Counted from the first letter of the stretch, positions 1 to 8,068 are shown. The stretch is DNA of 64,000 nucleotides from an uncultured Fibrobacter sp. (GCF_900316465.1 NZ_ONDD01000012.1:1-64000); one strand, 5' to 3'. Program-made: numbers and translations. The notes: generated by a model from the letters alone, not told the origin.

Positions 1-67
1 GTGGCAGATTGATGTGCGTGCCCTTGCACGCCGCTGGTATTGTAGGGCTACGCCCGTATATGAAGAA

Positions 68-99
68 CCGCCGGCTTCGCCGGCGGGTCACTTTTTTTT
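68..99 (+). terminator. Rho-independent terminator
   Basis: A perfect 8-bp GC stem (68-75 with 79-86, loop TTC) is followed a few bases later by eight T residues on the plus strand. It probably ends a gene that lies before the window. The first 67 bases hold no gene I can support. Confidence 0.7.
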
Positions 100-140
100 C
101 TCCTTCCCTGCTCGTTCTCCTCCGAGCGTTCTCCTTTTGT

Positions 141-239
141 GACCGCTCGGCTCTATCACATTCATAAAAATGTGACATCGCCTCGTTCTCGCCTCCGCGG
201 CTCGTTTATACTGAGCCGCTTTGGCTCACGATGACCGCT
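141..239 (+). repeat. Structured dispersed repeat, copy 1 (99 bp)
   Basis: This 99-bp element starts and ends with GACCGCT. It carries a conserved 5' module (CTCGGCTCTAT, then ATGTGACATCGCCTCG), a variable hairpin (GGCTC...GAGCC) and a conserved 3' module (TTGGCTCAC). A second 99-bp copy is at 16059-16157 and a longer, more diverged copy lies on the minus strand at 3242-3383. The flanking bases 100-140 and 240-339 hold no recognisable gene; a TTGCCA/TGGCAA inverted repeat just before 340 is the only other structure I see. Confidence 0.75.
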
Positions 240-339
240 TGGCATTTGGCTCGCTCCCTAAGCCATTCTGGTCCCACTGAACTCCCAATCAGCTCAGTTT
301 CTTCGCCTTCATTGCCAGTTTACACTTGGCAATTTCGGC

Positions 340-831
340 TTACATTTGGGCACTCTTCGTATAGTAAGTCTCCGGGAATGCCTTTGCAGCGCATTGATTG
401 CACAACATGCGAAGCCTTGTTTCGGCAACGGATGTCACGCGGATCTGCGCGCCGCAATCAGCGCACTTCGTGAGAAATACCATGGACAACGGTGTGGTCG
501 AGGTAGTAGTGCCGCGAGCCTCGCCCACCTTGTGTACCGTATTGCGGAATACGATTTCTCCGTCTGCATTCTGGATGATTTCACGTGTGATGCAGCAGTC
601 AAAACTGCGTCCGCGACGATTGCGCATACGCATGTTGAAGCTTGCATTCACGGTGTCATTGCGGAATGCGTACCAGTCGCTTGCATGGCGGTACAGGTCG
701 GTAACGTAATGCCATTGCAGTTCCGAAGGCTCGAAACCGAACATACGGCAAAAACGCCTGTTTCCGCTCAGAAGGCGGCCGTGTTGGTTGACCTCAAAGT
801 AGGCCAATTCGATAGAGTTCTCTGTCATCAT
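340..831 (-). CDS. PAS-domain protein with C-terminal zinc ribbon
   Basis: This 163-residue protein has a PAS-like sensor fold over roughly residues 5-105 (N-x-x-F-x-R-M-F-G-F-E-P-S-E-L segment, then an R-x-R-x-G-R strand typical of PAS cores). After a short linker comes a CxxC...CxxC zinc-ribbon-like end (Cys123, Cys126, Cys144, Cys147). There is no catalytic output domain, so it may sense a ligand and act through protein contact. Its ATG overlaps the stop of the upstream lipoprotein gene (ATGA), and a strong AGGAGG precedes it, so it is the third gene of an operon with the TIGR02147 and LamG genes. The PAS call is from sequence pattern only; the role is unknown. Confidence 0.7.
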   Translation of the reverse strand: MMTENSIELAYFEVNQHGRLLSGNRRFCRMFGFEPSELQWHYVTDLYRHASDWYAFRNDTVNASFNMRMRNRRGRSFDCCITREIIQNADGEIVFRNTVHKVGEARGTTTSTTPLSMVFLTKCADCGAQIRVTSVAETRLRMLCNQCAAKAFPETYYTKSAQM

Positions 832-2177
832 TGTGCGCCTCCTTTTAGATAGTGCCGGTACAAGACATCGGCAGAACTGATCGCTTTGTTCCCCAATCGC
901 GCATCTATAATAGAGATATTCAAGTCCTTATCGCCGAATACGAACGGCGTCTCAAGAATGTTGTCGGCAGTAATGTAGTTGATGTCGGCAATCTTGGTAA
1001 GAATCTGTTCGGCAATCAAGAAGCCGTCCTTGTAGAGCATCACGTGCTTACCGTCCCAAACGCCGGTCACGGTGATTTCTTTACCGACTTCAATCGTTGC
1101 CGAAGACACGACAGCCTTGTCATGGCAAGAGGTGTACTCGAATCCGTTTCCGATAAAGAATGCGAAAGCGGGCGTCTGGACATGGCATGACGATTTTGTA
1201 ATAGCAAGGTTGAACAGGCCCGTCTTTCCGAACACGTTCTTGCTGTAGCGCAGCGATTCCGGGAAGGCTGTTACCTTAAAGGTGATTTCGAACGTGAGTT
1301 CTTCAAGACCATTTGCAAAGACGAGAGAATCGTTTACGGTGCTTTCGTTTGCCGGCATGTTCGATTCGTTCCAGTGATATACGAGACCGTAATCAGGATC
1401 GTTCGGCAAAAGGATGACAGCATCGGAATTAGAGTCTACTGTATCCTGCGGCGGGAGTATTGTCGCGGAGGTGTCCGGCGGATCATCAACCGGGCCCGGA
1501 TCAGGCGTCATACCGGTTGCAGGCGGAATCTCGACCGTCTGTACGGGCGGAGCTTCAAGATCTTCGGCATCCACATCTTCTGCCACGCTCGTCGGAACAG
1601 GCCCCAAGACTGTTACGCCAGATTTATATGTCAAATAGTAATTGGATACAGAGACATATCCGTTAGTGGTCACGGATTTTATGACGAACGAACTAGTTCC
1701 TTCAGGAATTGCCAATTCAAACGAGCCGTCTGAATTACCCTGTACGACGAACGTGCTATCTTTTAAAGCAACTTCGATAGATTTGGTGCCGTTTTCTGAG
1801 TAAACGTAACCCTTGATGTTATAAGAGGTTTTAACAGGGACGTCGACAATAGGAGCGGGCGTATCGGCAGAGTCGTGTCTGTCAACACTTACCGGATCGA
1901 GATGAACAGAATCCACCGATTGAACAAGCGTATCACCAATAGGAAGATTTGCATCGGCAACGTGGATGCAATAGGTGGTATCATTTCTTGTGTAGCAATT
2001 TTGGGGATCGGTATTCGGAGCGACATTAGAGCCGTTTTCGGTTTCATCCGAAACACCCGCAACCGTATTCTGTTGCTCGTCTACGCCACCAGCCCAAAAA
2101 AATCCGCATGCAGACAGCGTGAATGCGAAAGAAGCAACAGCCCAATGGCCAAGACTTATTTTACAAAGCCTAGTCAT
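828..2177 (-). CDS. Lipoprotein with carboxypeptidase-regulatory-like and LamG-like domains
   Basis: A 449-residue secreted protein. The signal peptide ends in a lipobox (L-S-A-C, Cys24), so it is likely lipid-anchored in the envelope. After an acidic spacer, residues about 112-190 look like a carboxypeptidase-regulatory-like beta sandwich. A Pro/Thr/Asp-rich linker follows, and residues about 255-445 resemble a concanavalin-A/LamG lectin fold (V-W-D-G-K-H-V-M-L-Y-K-D-G strand pair). It probably binds carbohydrate or another surface ligand. The start has a GAGGAGGAG ribosome site and overlaps the TIGR02147 gene by 8 bases. The same pairing of a TIGR02147 gene with a downstream lipoprotein recurs at 53311-55594. 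Confidence 0.75.
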   Translation of the reverse strand: MTRLCKISLGHWAVASFAFTLSACGFFWAGGVDEQQNTVAGVSDETENGSNVAPNTDPQNCYTRNDTTYCIHVADANLPIGDTLVQSVDSVHLDPVSVDRHDSADTPAPIVDVPVKTSYNIKGYVYSENGTKSIEVALKDSTFVVQGNSDGSFELAIPEGTSSFVIKSVTTNGYVSVSNYYLTYKSGVTVLGPVPTSVAEDVDAEDLEAPPVQTVEIPPATGMTPDPGPVDDPPDTSATILPPQDTVDSNSDAVILLPNDPDYGLVYHWNESNMPANESTVNDSLVFANGLEELTFEITFKVTAFPESLRYSKNVFGKTGLFNLAITKSSCHVQTPAFAFFIGNGFEYTSCHDKAVVSSATIEVGKEITVTGVWDGKHVMLYKDGFLIAEQILTKIADINYITADNILETPFVFGDKDLNISIIDARLGNKAISSADVLYRHYLKGGAQ

Positions 2178-3009
2178 GGCGCTCCTCCTCGGGCAAGGTG
2201 TTGGTGAGGGGGAACAATTGCACGTTCAGTCTGTAAACGCGTTCTTCGCCGGAATCTTCCATCACGATCGAGCTGATGCGGCGACGGAATTCGGCGATTT
2301 CTTTAGTAATCTTTTCGTAGGCGTTTTCGGAAATGCCAATGGTAAGGCCGGAGATGTCACGTTCGTTGACCGGAACCTGGTCAAGGCTTTGAACGCCGAG
2401 CTCGCCCATTTGACGGTGCATTTCGCGGATGGCGAGCGAGGTGACATCGAGATTGCCCGTAGTCACAGAGCGATTGCTCTGGGTATAATGGCCCTGCTCG
2501 TCTTTATCGAGAAAGCCATTCTTTTCGAGCAACTTGAGAGAGCTTTTGACATGAGCCGCATCGCTTTCAAAGACGAGCTCCCCCGCCATCTGGGCGGGTG
2601 TTGCGCCATTCAGGTGCGGGGCCATTTCGCGAAGTACGGGATTCAGCCAGCTGCCATAATAGTCGTACTGGTCTTCGCCCACAAGCGCAAAGGCATTTTC
2701 GTTGGCGATGTTGCGCATTTCGGCAAAGATTTTCTTCTTTGCGGCCGAAGACTTTTCTTGATTAAATGCAACCAGGTGCCTGAAGTACTGCAGATCGACA
2801 CCGACAAGGCCCATAGCAGACGCGACGCGTTCAATACCCGCTTCGCTCAAGTTTGCCTTGCTGTCGCAAACAAGCTTCAAGAACACCGGAGAGGAATAGC
2901 CAGCAGCTTTGGCGAAGTCGCGCCAAGTAAAACCGGAACGTTCCTTGCGTTCGGTATAATAGTCGCGAATATAAATGCGATAGCTGGTATATTCCATTAC
3001 AGGTTTCAT
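2170..3009 (-). CDS. TIGR02147 family protein (putative regulator)
   Basis: The 279-residue product begins M-K-P-V-M-E-Y, matching the start of its paralogue at 54761-55594 (M-K-P-I-T-E-Y). An AAAGG element precedes this ATG, so the longer open frame upstream is not used. The family is a Fibrobacter-expanded group of unknown biochemical function. The N-terminal third is helical and helix-turn-helix-like (F-T-W-R-D-F-A-K-A-A-G-Y-S-S-P), compatible with DNA binding. The C-terminal end has conserved strands (E-R-V-Y-R-L-N-V-Q-L-F-P-L-T). It is first in a three-gene operon. Two GTATCAT boxes upstream are shared with the other paralogue and could be autoregulatory sites (inference). Confidence 0.8.
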   Translation of the reverse strand: MKPVMEYTSYRIYIRDYYTERKERSGFTWRDFAKAAGYSSPVFLKLVCDSKANLSEAGIERVASAMGLVGVDLQYFRHLVAFNQEKSSAAKKKIFAEMRNIANENAFALVGEDQYDYYGSWLNPVLREMAPHLNGATPAQMAGELVFESDAAHVKSSLKLLEKNGFLDKDEQGHYTQSNRSVTTGNLDVTSLAIREMHRQMGELGVQSLDQVPVNERDISGLTIGISENAYEKITKEIAEFRRRISSIVMEDSGEERVYRLNVQLFPLTNTLPEEERHD

Positions 3010-3040
3010 GCCTTTTAATATATAATCTTTTCGTAACAAA

Positions 3041-3131
3041 GTCAATAGACTATGATACAAAAAGTTAAAAATTTTTAAAAATCGGCAATTTTTACAAATT
3101 TTAAGCAATAATCAGCAAATTTTCATGATAC
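3041..3131 (-). promoter_or_regulatory. Candidate promoter/operator of the TIGR02147 cassette
   Basis: Read on the minus strand, a proximal block TTTTTGTATCATA..CTATTGAC (3041-3063) lies 42 nt from the ATG, counted from its TATCAT core (3052-3057). A distal box GTATCATGAAAAT (3119-3131) lies 73 nt further up. Both blocks recur before the second TIGR02147 gene (55626-55713) with the same 42-nt spacing. The proximal TATCAT may itself be a -10 element. An opposite-facing GTATCATGAA copy is at 3211-3220. Confidence 0.55.
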
Positions 3132-3170
3132 AAGCGTGCAAAAAACATTGATAAAAGTCATAAATTAACG

Positions 3171-3202
3171 CAAAAAAAGGCCCTCGGATATTATCCGAGG
3201 GC
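3171..3202 (-). terminator. Rho-independent terminator after the GGDEF pair
   Basis: A perfect 10-bp stem (3180-3189 with 3193-3202, loop ATT) is followed on the minus strand by seven T residues. It lies downstream of the diguanylate cyclase genes and upstream of the TIGR02147 promoter. Confidence 0.85.
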
Positions 3203-3241
3203 TAAAACTTGTATCATGAATTATTATGTCAAAGGGTTTCT

Positions 3242-3383
3242 GTGAGCCACAAGCGACTCATCATAATGAGTCGTGGTGCGACCTTTGGCCACTTAGCACT
3301 TTAGTGCTTATATGGACATGGCCACCTTTAGGTGGGAGTGAGACGATATCACATTTTCATGTATGCGATAGAGTCGAACGGTC
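3242..3383 (-). repeat. Structured dispersed repeat, copy 2 (long form)
   Basis: On the minus strand it starts GACCGTTCGACTCTAT, continues with AAAATGTGATATCGTCTC, and ends with a hairpin (GACTCAT/ATGAGTC) plus CTTGTGGCTCAC, matching the order of copies 1 and 3. About 43 extra bases carry two more hairpins with CTTTA(G)-type loops (AGCACTTTAGTGCT at 3295-3308 and CCACCTTTAGGTGG at 3322-3335). With the regulatory sites and terminator this accounts for the gap 3010-3386. Confidence 0.65.
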
Positions 3384-3386
3384 TCT

Positions 3387-4793
3387 TTAGCCACGGCTGT
3401 GGGCGTAGTTCGCCTTCTTGTCTTCATACATCAAGGCGTCGGCTTCGCGCATCGCCTTACGGACGTCTCCCCCGTTTTCGTCGTGGTAGAACCCGATAGC
3501 GAAACTCACGTTGCCCTTGATTTTGGATTTCTCGCGGAGCTTGTCAACTCTAGCTTCAAGGCTATCCTTGGCAACGTCGATTGCCACCACGACAAATTCG
3601 TCGCCGCCTGCACGGTAGATTTCGCAATCGTGGAACGTTTCCTTCAGAATCTCAGCAGCACTCTTCAAGAGCGCATCGCCGGCATTGTGGCCTTCGTTGT
3701 CGTTAATGGGCTTTAGTCCGTTCAAGTCGGCGAAAACCACTGAAATCGTTCTGTAATTGACTTCACCGCTTACAAATTGGAGCACCCTGTTGTTCATGGC
3801 GTTACGGTTGTTCACGCCAGTCAACAAGTCCTCGTTGCTCAAGAACCTAAGGCGCTGCACCAACTTGTAGCTGGCCACTTCAGAGGCAATAAAGAAGGTC
3901 ACCAGTTCAAGGGTTTCCTTAATGCGCAGGACTCTGGAGGTATCAAAGTTTGTCGCCCAAATGAATCCGACAAATTCGTTGTTGTGCGTCAACGGCAGCA
4001 GAACCAGGCTTTCAACACCGGCTTCCATCATGGTTTTATGCCAGACTGGATTTCTCTGACGAATAATTTCCATGTCTGCTTCGTTCTGGATAATCAGACA
4101 GTTGCTCCCTTTAAGCGTTTCTATCCAGGATTCCGCGATATAGATATATTCGTTGTTGAATACCCTATCAAGATCCAGCGGAGGCATGCCTTGCTTTCGG
4201 GCACAGCTCAAAATGGAGCAAGTTCTCTCCTTGAAGTCGGTCAAAAGAACGCTGCAGGTGCTCGCTTTGCAAATAATGCGAACGTCTTCAATCACCTCGT
4301 CCATGGTTTTCCTGAAATCCTTTGAACCGCGCAGCTTGATGCATGCCTTGAGCACGTTTTGCGAAATTTCAGAAGAAAGTCTTGTAGAGGTGTCAAGGTC
4401 TTCTTCGGGCTGGATTTCAAGGGTAAAGGTGCAATAGCCCTTTTCGTCGTCATCGACATCAATGGGCATCATGAATTCATTGATGCAAAAATTAAAGCGT
4501 TCCGGGCGAATGTAGGCATGAACCGGCTTATGCAGAATGGCACTCTGGTAAACGAACTTCTCGAAGTTCAGCTCCTTTTCCATGTACCGTTCGTAATTGG
4601 AGCCGGGAACAAAAGTCTGGCAGAAAACAGAATTGCCGTCATTGTCTTTTCTTTCCATAGACTTGATATAAGCTGGGTTTCCCGCTTCAATGCGGATAGT
4701 CCCGATACTCCCATCTGTAGTCTTTTCTACAGACAGGACGCTTGTCATCGCACGGAATGAATCGACAAATTTTTGCAATTCTTTTTTTTTCAT
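3387..4793 (-). CDS. GAF-GGDEF diguanylate cyclase
   Basis: A 468-residue soluble signalling enzyme. An N-terminal sensor region (about 1-150) is followed by a GAF-like domain (about 160-305) and a C-terminal GGDEF domain (about 320-462) with the intact signature at residues 396-400 (R-A-G-G-D-E-F). The conserved N-D-x-x-G-H-N-x-G-D metal/base-contact segment lies upstream. It should make cyclic di-GMP from two GTP. No RxxD inhibitory site is visible just before the signature, so product feedback may be absent. There is no transmembrane segment or signal peptide. Its ATG overlaps the stop of the upstream paralogue (ATGA), and GGAG precedes it. It is colinear with the next gene and appears to be a tandem duplicate. 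Confidence 0.88.
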   Translation of the reverse strand: MKKKELQKFVDSFRAMTSVLSVEKTTDGSIGTIRIEAGNPAYIKSMERKDNDGNSVFCQTFVPGSNYERYMEKELNFEKFVYQSAILHKPVHAYIRPERFNFCINEFMMPIDVDDDEKGYCTFTLEIQPEEDLDTSTRLSSEISQNVLKACIKLRGSKDFRKTMDEVIEDVRIICKASTCSVLLTDFKERTCSILSCARKQGMPPLDLDRVFNNEYIYIAESWIETLKGSNCLIIQNEADMEIIRQRNPVWHKTMMEAGVESLVLLPLTHNNEFVGFIWATNFDTSRVLRIKETLELVTFFIASEVASYKLVQRLRFLSNEDLLTGVNNRNAMNNRVLQFVSGEVNYRTISVVFADLNGLKPINDNEGHNAGDALLKSAAEILKETFHDCEIYRAGGDEFVVVAIDVAKDSLEARVDKLREKSKIKGNVSFAIGFYHDENGGDVRKAMREADALMYEDKKANYAHSRG

Positions 4794-6205
4794 TTTCTCC
4801 TCGATTCAGGGAACCGATCATAGAAACGTTTTTTGTCTTCGTACATAAGGGCGTCTGCCTCGCGCATTGCGGCACGGATGTCGCCACCCTTATCATCGTA
4901 GTAGAAGCCTAATGCAAAACTAACATTTTCTGGATCCTCAGAATCCTTGCGAAGTTTTTCGACAAGCGTTTCAAGCCTTTTTTTAGGTTTGTCCAGGGCT
5001 ACAACCACAAATTCATCGCCACCGGCACGATAAATTTCGCACTCATCGAACGTCAATTTGAGAATCATGGCCGCTTCTTTCAGCAGGCAGTCACCCGCAT
5101 TATGCCCTTCGACATCGTTAATCGGCTTAAGACCGTTCAAGTCGGCAAAGATAATAGCGATTGATTGAGGCGTTCGTTCTCGACCGGATACCAAACGAAG
5201 CACTCTGTTGTTCATGGCGTTACGGTTCAAGACGCCTGTCAGCATGTCTGTTGAGCTCAGCATTTCAAGACGCTGTAGAAGTTGATAGTTGGCAATTTCT
5301 GAGGCTATGAAGAATGTCGTAAGTTCAAGGGTTTCTTTAATGTGATCGGTGTTTTTGGTATCAAAGTTAGTAGCCCAAATAAAACCGACCGTTTCGCCGT
5401 TGTACTGGAGCGGGAAGAGAACAATACTTTCCACCTCGGCACTTTTTAATGACCTGTACCAATTGGGGTTGCGGAGTTTGACCTCGCTCATGTCGTTTTC
5501 GTCTTGAATGACTAGACAATTGCTTCCGTCAATAGTTTCAAGCCAAGACTTGGCGTAATTAATGAAGGAATTGTCTAAAAAATTCTTGAGTGAACGCTGT
5601 GGTACCCCTTCCGCAATGTCTTCACTTAAAAGACTGCAAGTGCTTTCCTTGAAATCTGTAAGCATGATACAGCAATAGCTTGCTTCGCAAGTAACGCGAA
5701 TATCATGGATGATTTCATCCATCGTTTTCAAGAAATTCGTAGAACCGCGAAGCTTGATACAGGTCTGCAAGACTTGCGAAGTTGCCTTGGCCGACAAATT
5801 GGTCATCTGCTCGGTATTTGCTTCGCTCGACAGTTCTTGAGTGTAGGTGCAGTAATACTTGTCTGGATCGTCGATATTCAGTGGCAGGCTGAAAATATTG
5901 AACCAGATTGGAAAACGGTTCGGATGAATGTAGGCATGCATCGGCTTTTTTTCGACTGCGCTTGCAACGATAAAATGCTCAAAATTAAGGTCTCTCGGAA
6001 GATACTGGGTGTATTCAAGTCCCGGAGTAAAACCGTTTCCGTCATTCATGGTCGCTTGAGATTCGTCGCTTTTTTCAAAAGTGGAAAGGTAAGCCTTGTT
6101 TCCAACTTCGATACGGATTTTCCCGACTGATCCATCGGGATTTTTCTCGACCGACATGATACAGGTCATCGAGTCGAAATGATCGACATATTCCTGTAAA
6201 TCCAT
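4790..6205 (-). CDS. GAF-GGDEF diguanylate cyclase (tandem paralogue)
   Basis: This 471-residue protein has the same layout as its downstream neighbour: an N-terminal sensor region with the shared M-x-x-V-E-K motif, a GAF-like middle (T-C-S-L-L, F-I-W-A-T-N-F-D-T) and a C-terminal GGDEF domain (R-A-G-G-D-E-F, signature at residues 395-399). It should synthesise cyclic di-GMP in the cytoplasm. The catalytic half is more conserved between the two than the N-terminal part, which suggests duplication followed by sensor divergence. AAGGAG with good spacing sets the start. The two genes form an operon ending at the terminator near 3171. Confidence 0.88.
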   Translation of the reverse strand: MDLQEYVDHFDSMTCIMSVEKNPDGSVGKIRIEVGNKAYLSTFEKSDESQATMNDGNGFTPGLEYTQYLPRDLNFEHFIVASAVEKKPMHAYIHPNRFPIWFNIFSLPLNIDDPDKYYCTYTQELSSEANTEQMTNLSAKATSQVLQTCIKLRGSTNFLKTMDEIIHDIRVTCEASYCCIMLTDFKESTCSLLSEDIAEGVPQRSLKNFLDNSFINYAKSWLETIDGSNCLVIQDENDMSEVKLRNPNWYRSLKSAEVESIVLFPLQYNGETVGFIWATNFDTKNTDHIKETLELTTFFIASEIANYQLLQRLEMLSSTDMLTGVLNRNAMNNRVLRLVSGRERTPQSIAIIFADLNGLKPINDVEGHNAGDCLLKEAAMILKLTFDECEIYRAGGDEFVVVALDKPKKRLETLVEKLRKDSEDPENVSFALGFYYDDKGGDIRAAMREADALMYEDKKRFYDRFPESRRK

Positions 6206-6260
6206 AGAATCTCCTTCTTAAGCATTCCAATAAGGACACTTATAATTAGTAATTAATATA

Positions 6261-6289
6261 ATAGCACTTTTTTCGTGAAAAAGTGCTAT
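6261..6289 (-). terminator. Hairpin, probable terminator after GH5
   Basis: A perfect 12-bp stem (6261-6272 with 6278-6289) lies just past the stop of the GH5 gene and before the GGDEF operon. The minus-strand flank is AT-rich rather than a clean T run. Confidence 0.55.
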
Positions 6290-6347
6290 CATGATAAATT
6301 TTTCAGAATTTTTTTATTTCAAATTGGAATATTCACAGGTGTGATGA

Positions 6348-7970
6348 CTACTTGGATAAGTCCTTCACCACCATGATTCCGCTGCGTTCAATCTTCGGGT
6401 ATTGGCGCATGCCTTCGCCACCGCGACCCTTGTCGAGCACTTCCAGAAGTTCGCCCTTGGTCGAATACAGGTGCAGCTCCCAGGGGCCGTTCGGAGCGTT
6501 GAAGTAGCCGGAATTCTTCTGCACGTTGCGCTGGAAGGTTCGGTTGAGGCGGTCTTCTACGCTGCGGGCCTGCACAAGCGAAATATCGCTGAGTTCCCAA
6601 GAAATCGGTACCCCGCCCATATCGTAAATCAACAAGGCATCGGGGTCCGTATCTTCTTTCATGGTAAACTTCCAGCTAAAGCTCTGCCAGCTGGTACTCA
6701 AGTCCAGGATACGGCCGTTGGCGTAGGGCGTATATTCTTCGGAATCTCGCTTGATATTCACATTCAGGGTGCGGGGCTTGTCGGCCTTGGCGCGCATGCT
6801 GAAAATGTAGGTGATACCTTCGCGGAGCGAAAGTTTCTGCTTGAACTGCAGGTTCCAGGATTCCTTGCCTGCCTTCTTGATGTCAAAACGGACAACGCCG
6901 TTCGTGACCTTGACGTCGGCCTTGCCGCCCCAGAAGTCCACTTGCCAGTTGGTTAGCGGTTCGTCGGCAGAAAAATCGCCGTTTTGAATCAGATTTGCAT
7001 CGATTGCCTGGGAGCCTGTATCAAAATTCTTTTCTTGAATGAATGTCGGAATGACGCTCGTGTTCTGGATGCCGTTTGGGTTATCGACGCAGACTTCCTT
7101 GCCCCAGCCCACCAGGGTATTGAATGAGCTGTGGACTGTCATATCCATTTCGGGGCTGTCGAAGTTACCCGGACCCCAGCTCCAGGCGAGCCAACCGATA
7201 CTCAGGCGTTCGGCTTCGGACATAATGAACTTATACGGGATTTCCTTGACATCGCCAGCGGCAACAGGAGCGAATTCGCCTACGATCAGCGGCAAATTCT
7301 TTTCGACGGAGGCTTCGAGCACGCCGCGAACTCGGTCTTGAACCGTCGCGTAGCCCGTTGCCTTCGGGTCGTGACGTTCCGAGGGCCACCACATGTGCAG
7401 CGAGAACAAAAGGTTGTGTTCCGGATCGGCCTGCAAAAGCTTAGGGCCTACTTTGAGCAGGTTCTTTTCGCTTTGGCCCCACTGGTCCGCGTCAATCATC
7501 AACGGAATGCGTATATTGGCGGCACGCATCCTAGTGACAATGGAATTGTACACGGTAAAGAATTCGTCAGCAGACTTCGATTCGGCGCCCGGTTCGTTAC
7601 CGATATTCAGAATCAGGTACTGTTGGTGATTCGAAATCATCTGAACCGTTTCTTCACGAAGCCAGAAATCGACGGCGTCGCTCAGGCGATCCCAGTTGCC
7701 CGTAGTATCGTGAATTTCGGGAATAGGAATCATTCCGTTGGAAATGCACTGTACAATGATGTTGTCGAGGTCGCTCACGCGGCCGCGGGTATTCCAAACG
7801 ATTCTGACGCAGTTGGCACCCGTCTTGGCGATTTCGGGAATTGTTTTTCCTTCGCGGTCAGTCCAAATAAACATGTGGTTGATTCCGCGAAGAACAACCT
7901 TTTCATTGTCCTTACTGTATAAAAAGCGATCTTGTACAAAAAATCCCGGTTTAGCCGAAACCATATTCAT
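6348..7970 (-). CDS. Glycoside hydrolase family 5 with carbohydrate-binding domain
   Basis: A 540-residue beta-glycanase-like enzyme (cellulase or mannanase type; the substrate cannot be told). The GH5 barrel spans about 10-310, with the acid/base Glu126 in N-I-G-N-E-P-G and the nucleophile Glu232 in I-V-G-E-F-A-P. Residues about 325-472 resemble a CBM4/9-type jelly roll (N-L-I-Q-N-G-D-F-S start). The last 70 residues form a tail like those on other secreted proteins of this window (W-E-L-H-L-Y-S-T-K-G-E-L-L). Oddly, no signal peptide precedes the barrel: the frame upstream holds a stop and no start codon with a leader. GGAG lies 11 nt before ATG. It may be cytoplasmic, or it may have lost its leader. 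Confidence 0.85.
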   Translation of the reverse strand: MNMVSAKPGFFVQDRFLYSKDNEKVVLRGINHMFIWTDREGKTIPEIAKTGANCVRIVWNTRGRVSDLDNIIVQCISNGMIPIPEIHDTTGNWDRLSDAVDFWLREETVQMISNHQQYLILNIGNEPGAESKSADEFFTVYNSIVTRMRAANIRIPLMIDADQWGQSEKNLLKVGPKLLQADPEHNLLFSLHMWWPSERHDPKATGYATVQDRVRGVLEASVEKNLPLIVGEFAPVAAGDVKEIPYKFIMSEAERLSIGWLAWSWGPGNFDSPEMDMTVHSSFNTLVGWGKEVCVDNPNGIQNTSVIPTFIQEKNFDTGSQAIDANLIQNGDFSADEPLTNWQVDFWGGKADVKVTNGVVRFDIKKAGKESWNLQFKQKLSLREGITYIFSMRAKADKPRTLNVNIKRDSEEYTPYANGRILDLSTSWQSFSWKFTMKEDTDPDALLIYDMGGVPISWELSDISLVQARSVEDRLNRTFQRNVQKNSGYFNAPNGPWELHLYSTKGELLEVLDKGRGGEGMRQYPKIERSGIMVVKDLSK

Positions 7971-8068
7971 AGCGTCAAATTCTCCATTTTTCCAAAAGAA
8001 AAATACAATTATTTGCCGAAATAGGAGTGATTTTTTTGAAAATCACCTTAAAAATGGTTGGAAGGGTT

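Noticed and set aside
2..142. Open frame at the very start of the window as the end of an upstream gene
   Set aside because: It runs through a strong terminator and repeat DNA, and its translation is Pro/Arg/Phe-rich with no coding character.
7971..7992. Six-codon leader ORF coupled to GH5
   Set aside because: The ATG is part of the AATGGAG ribosome-site region and the ORF is too short to support.
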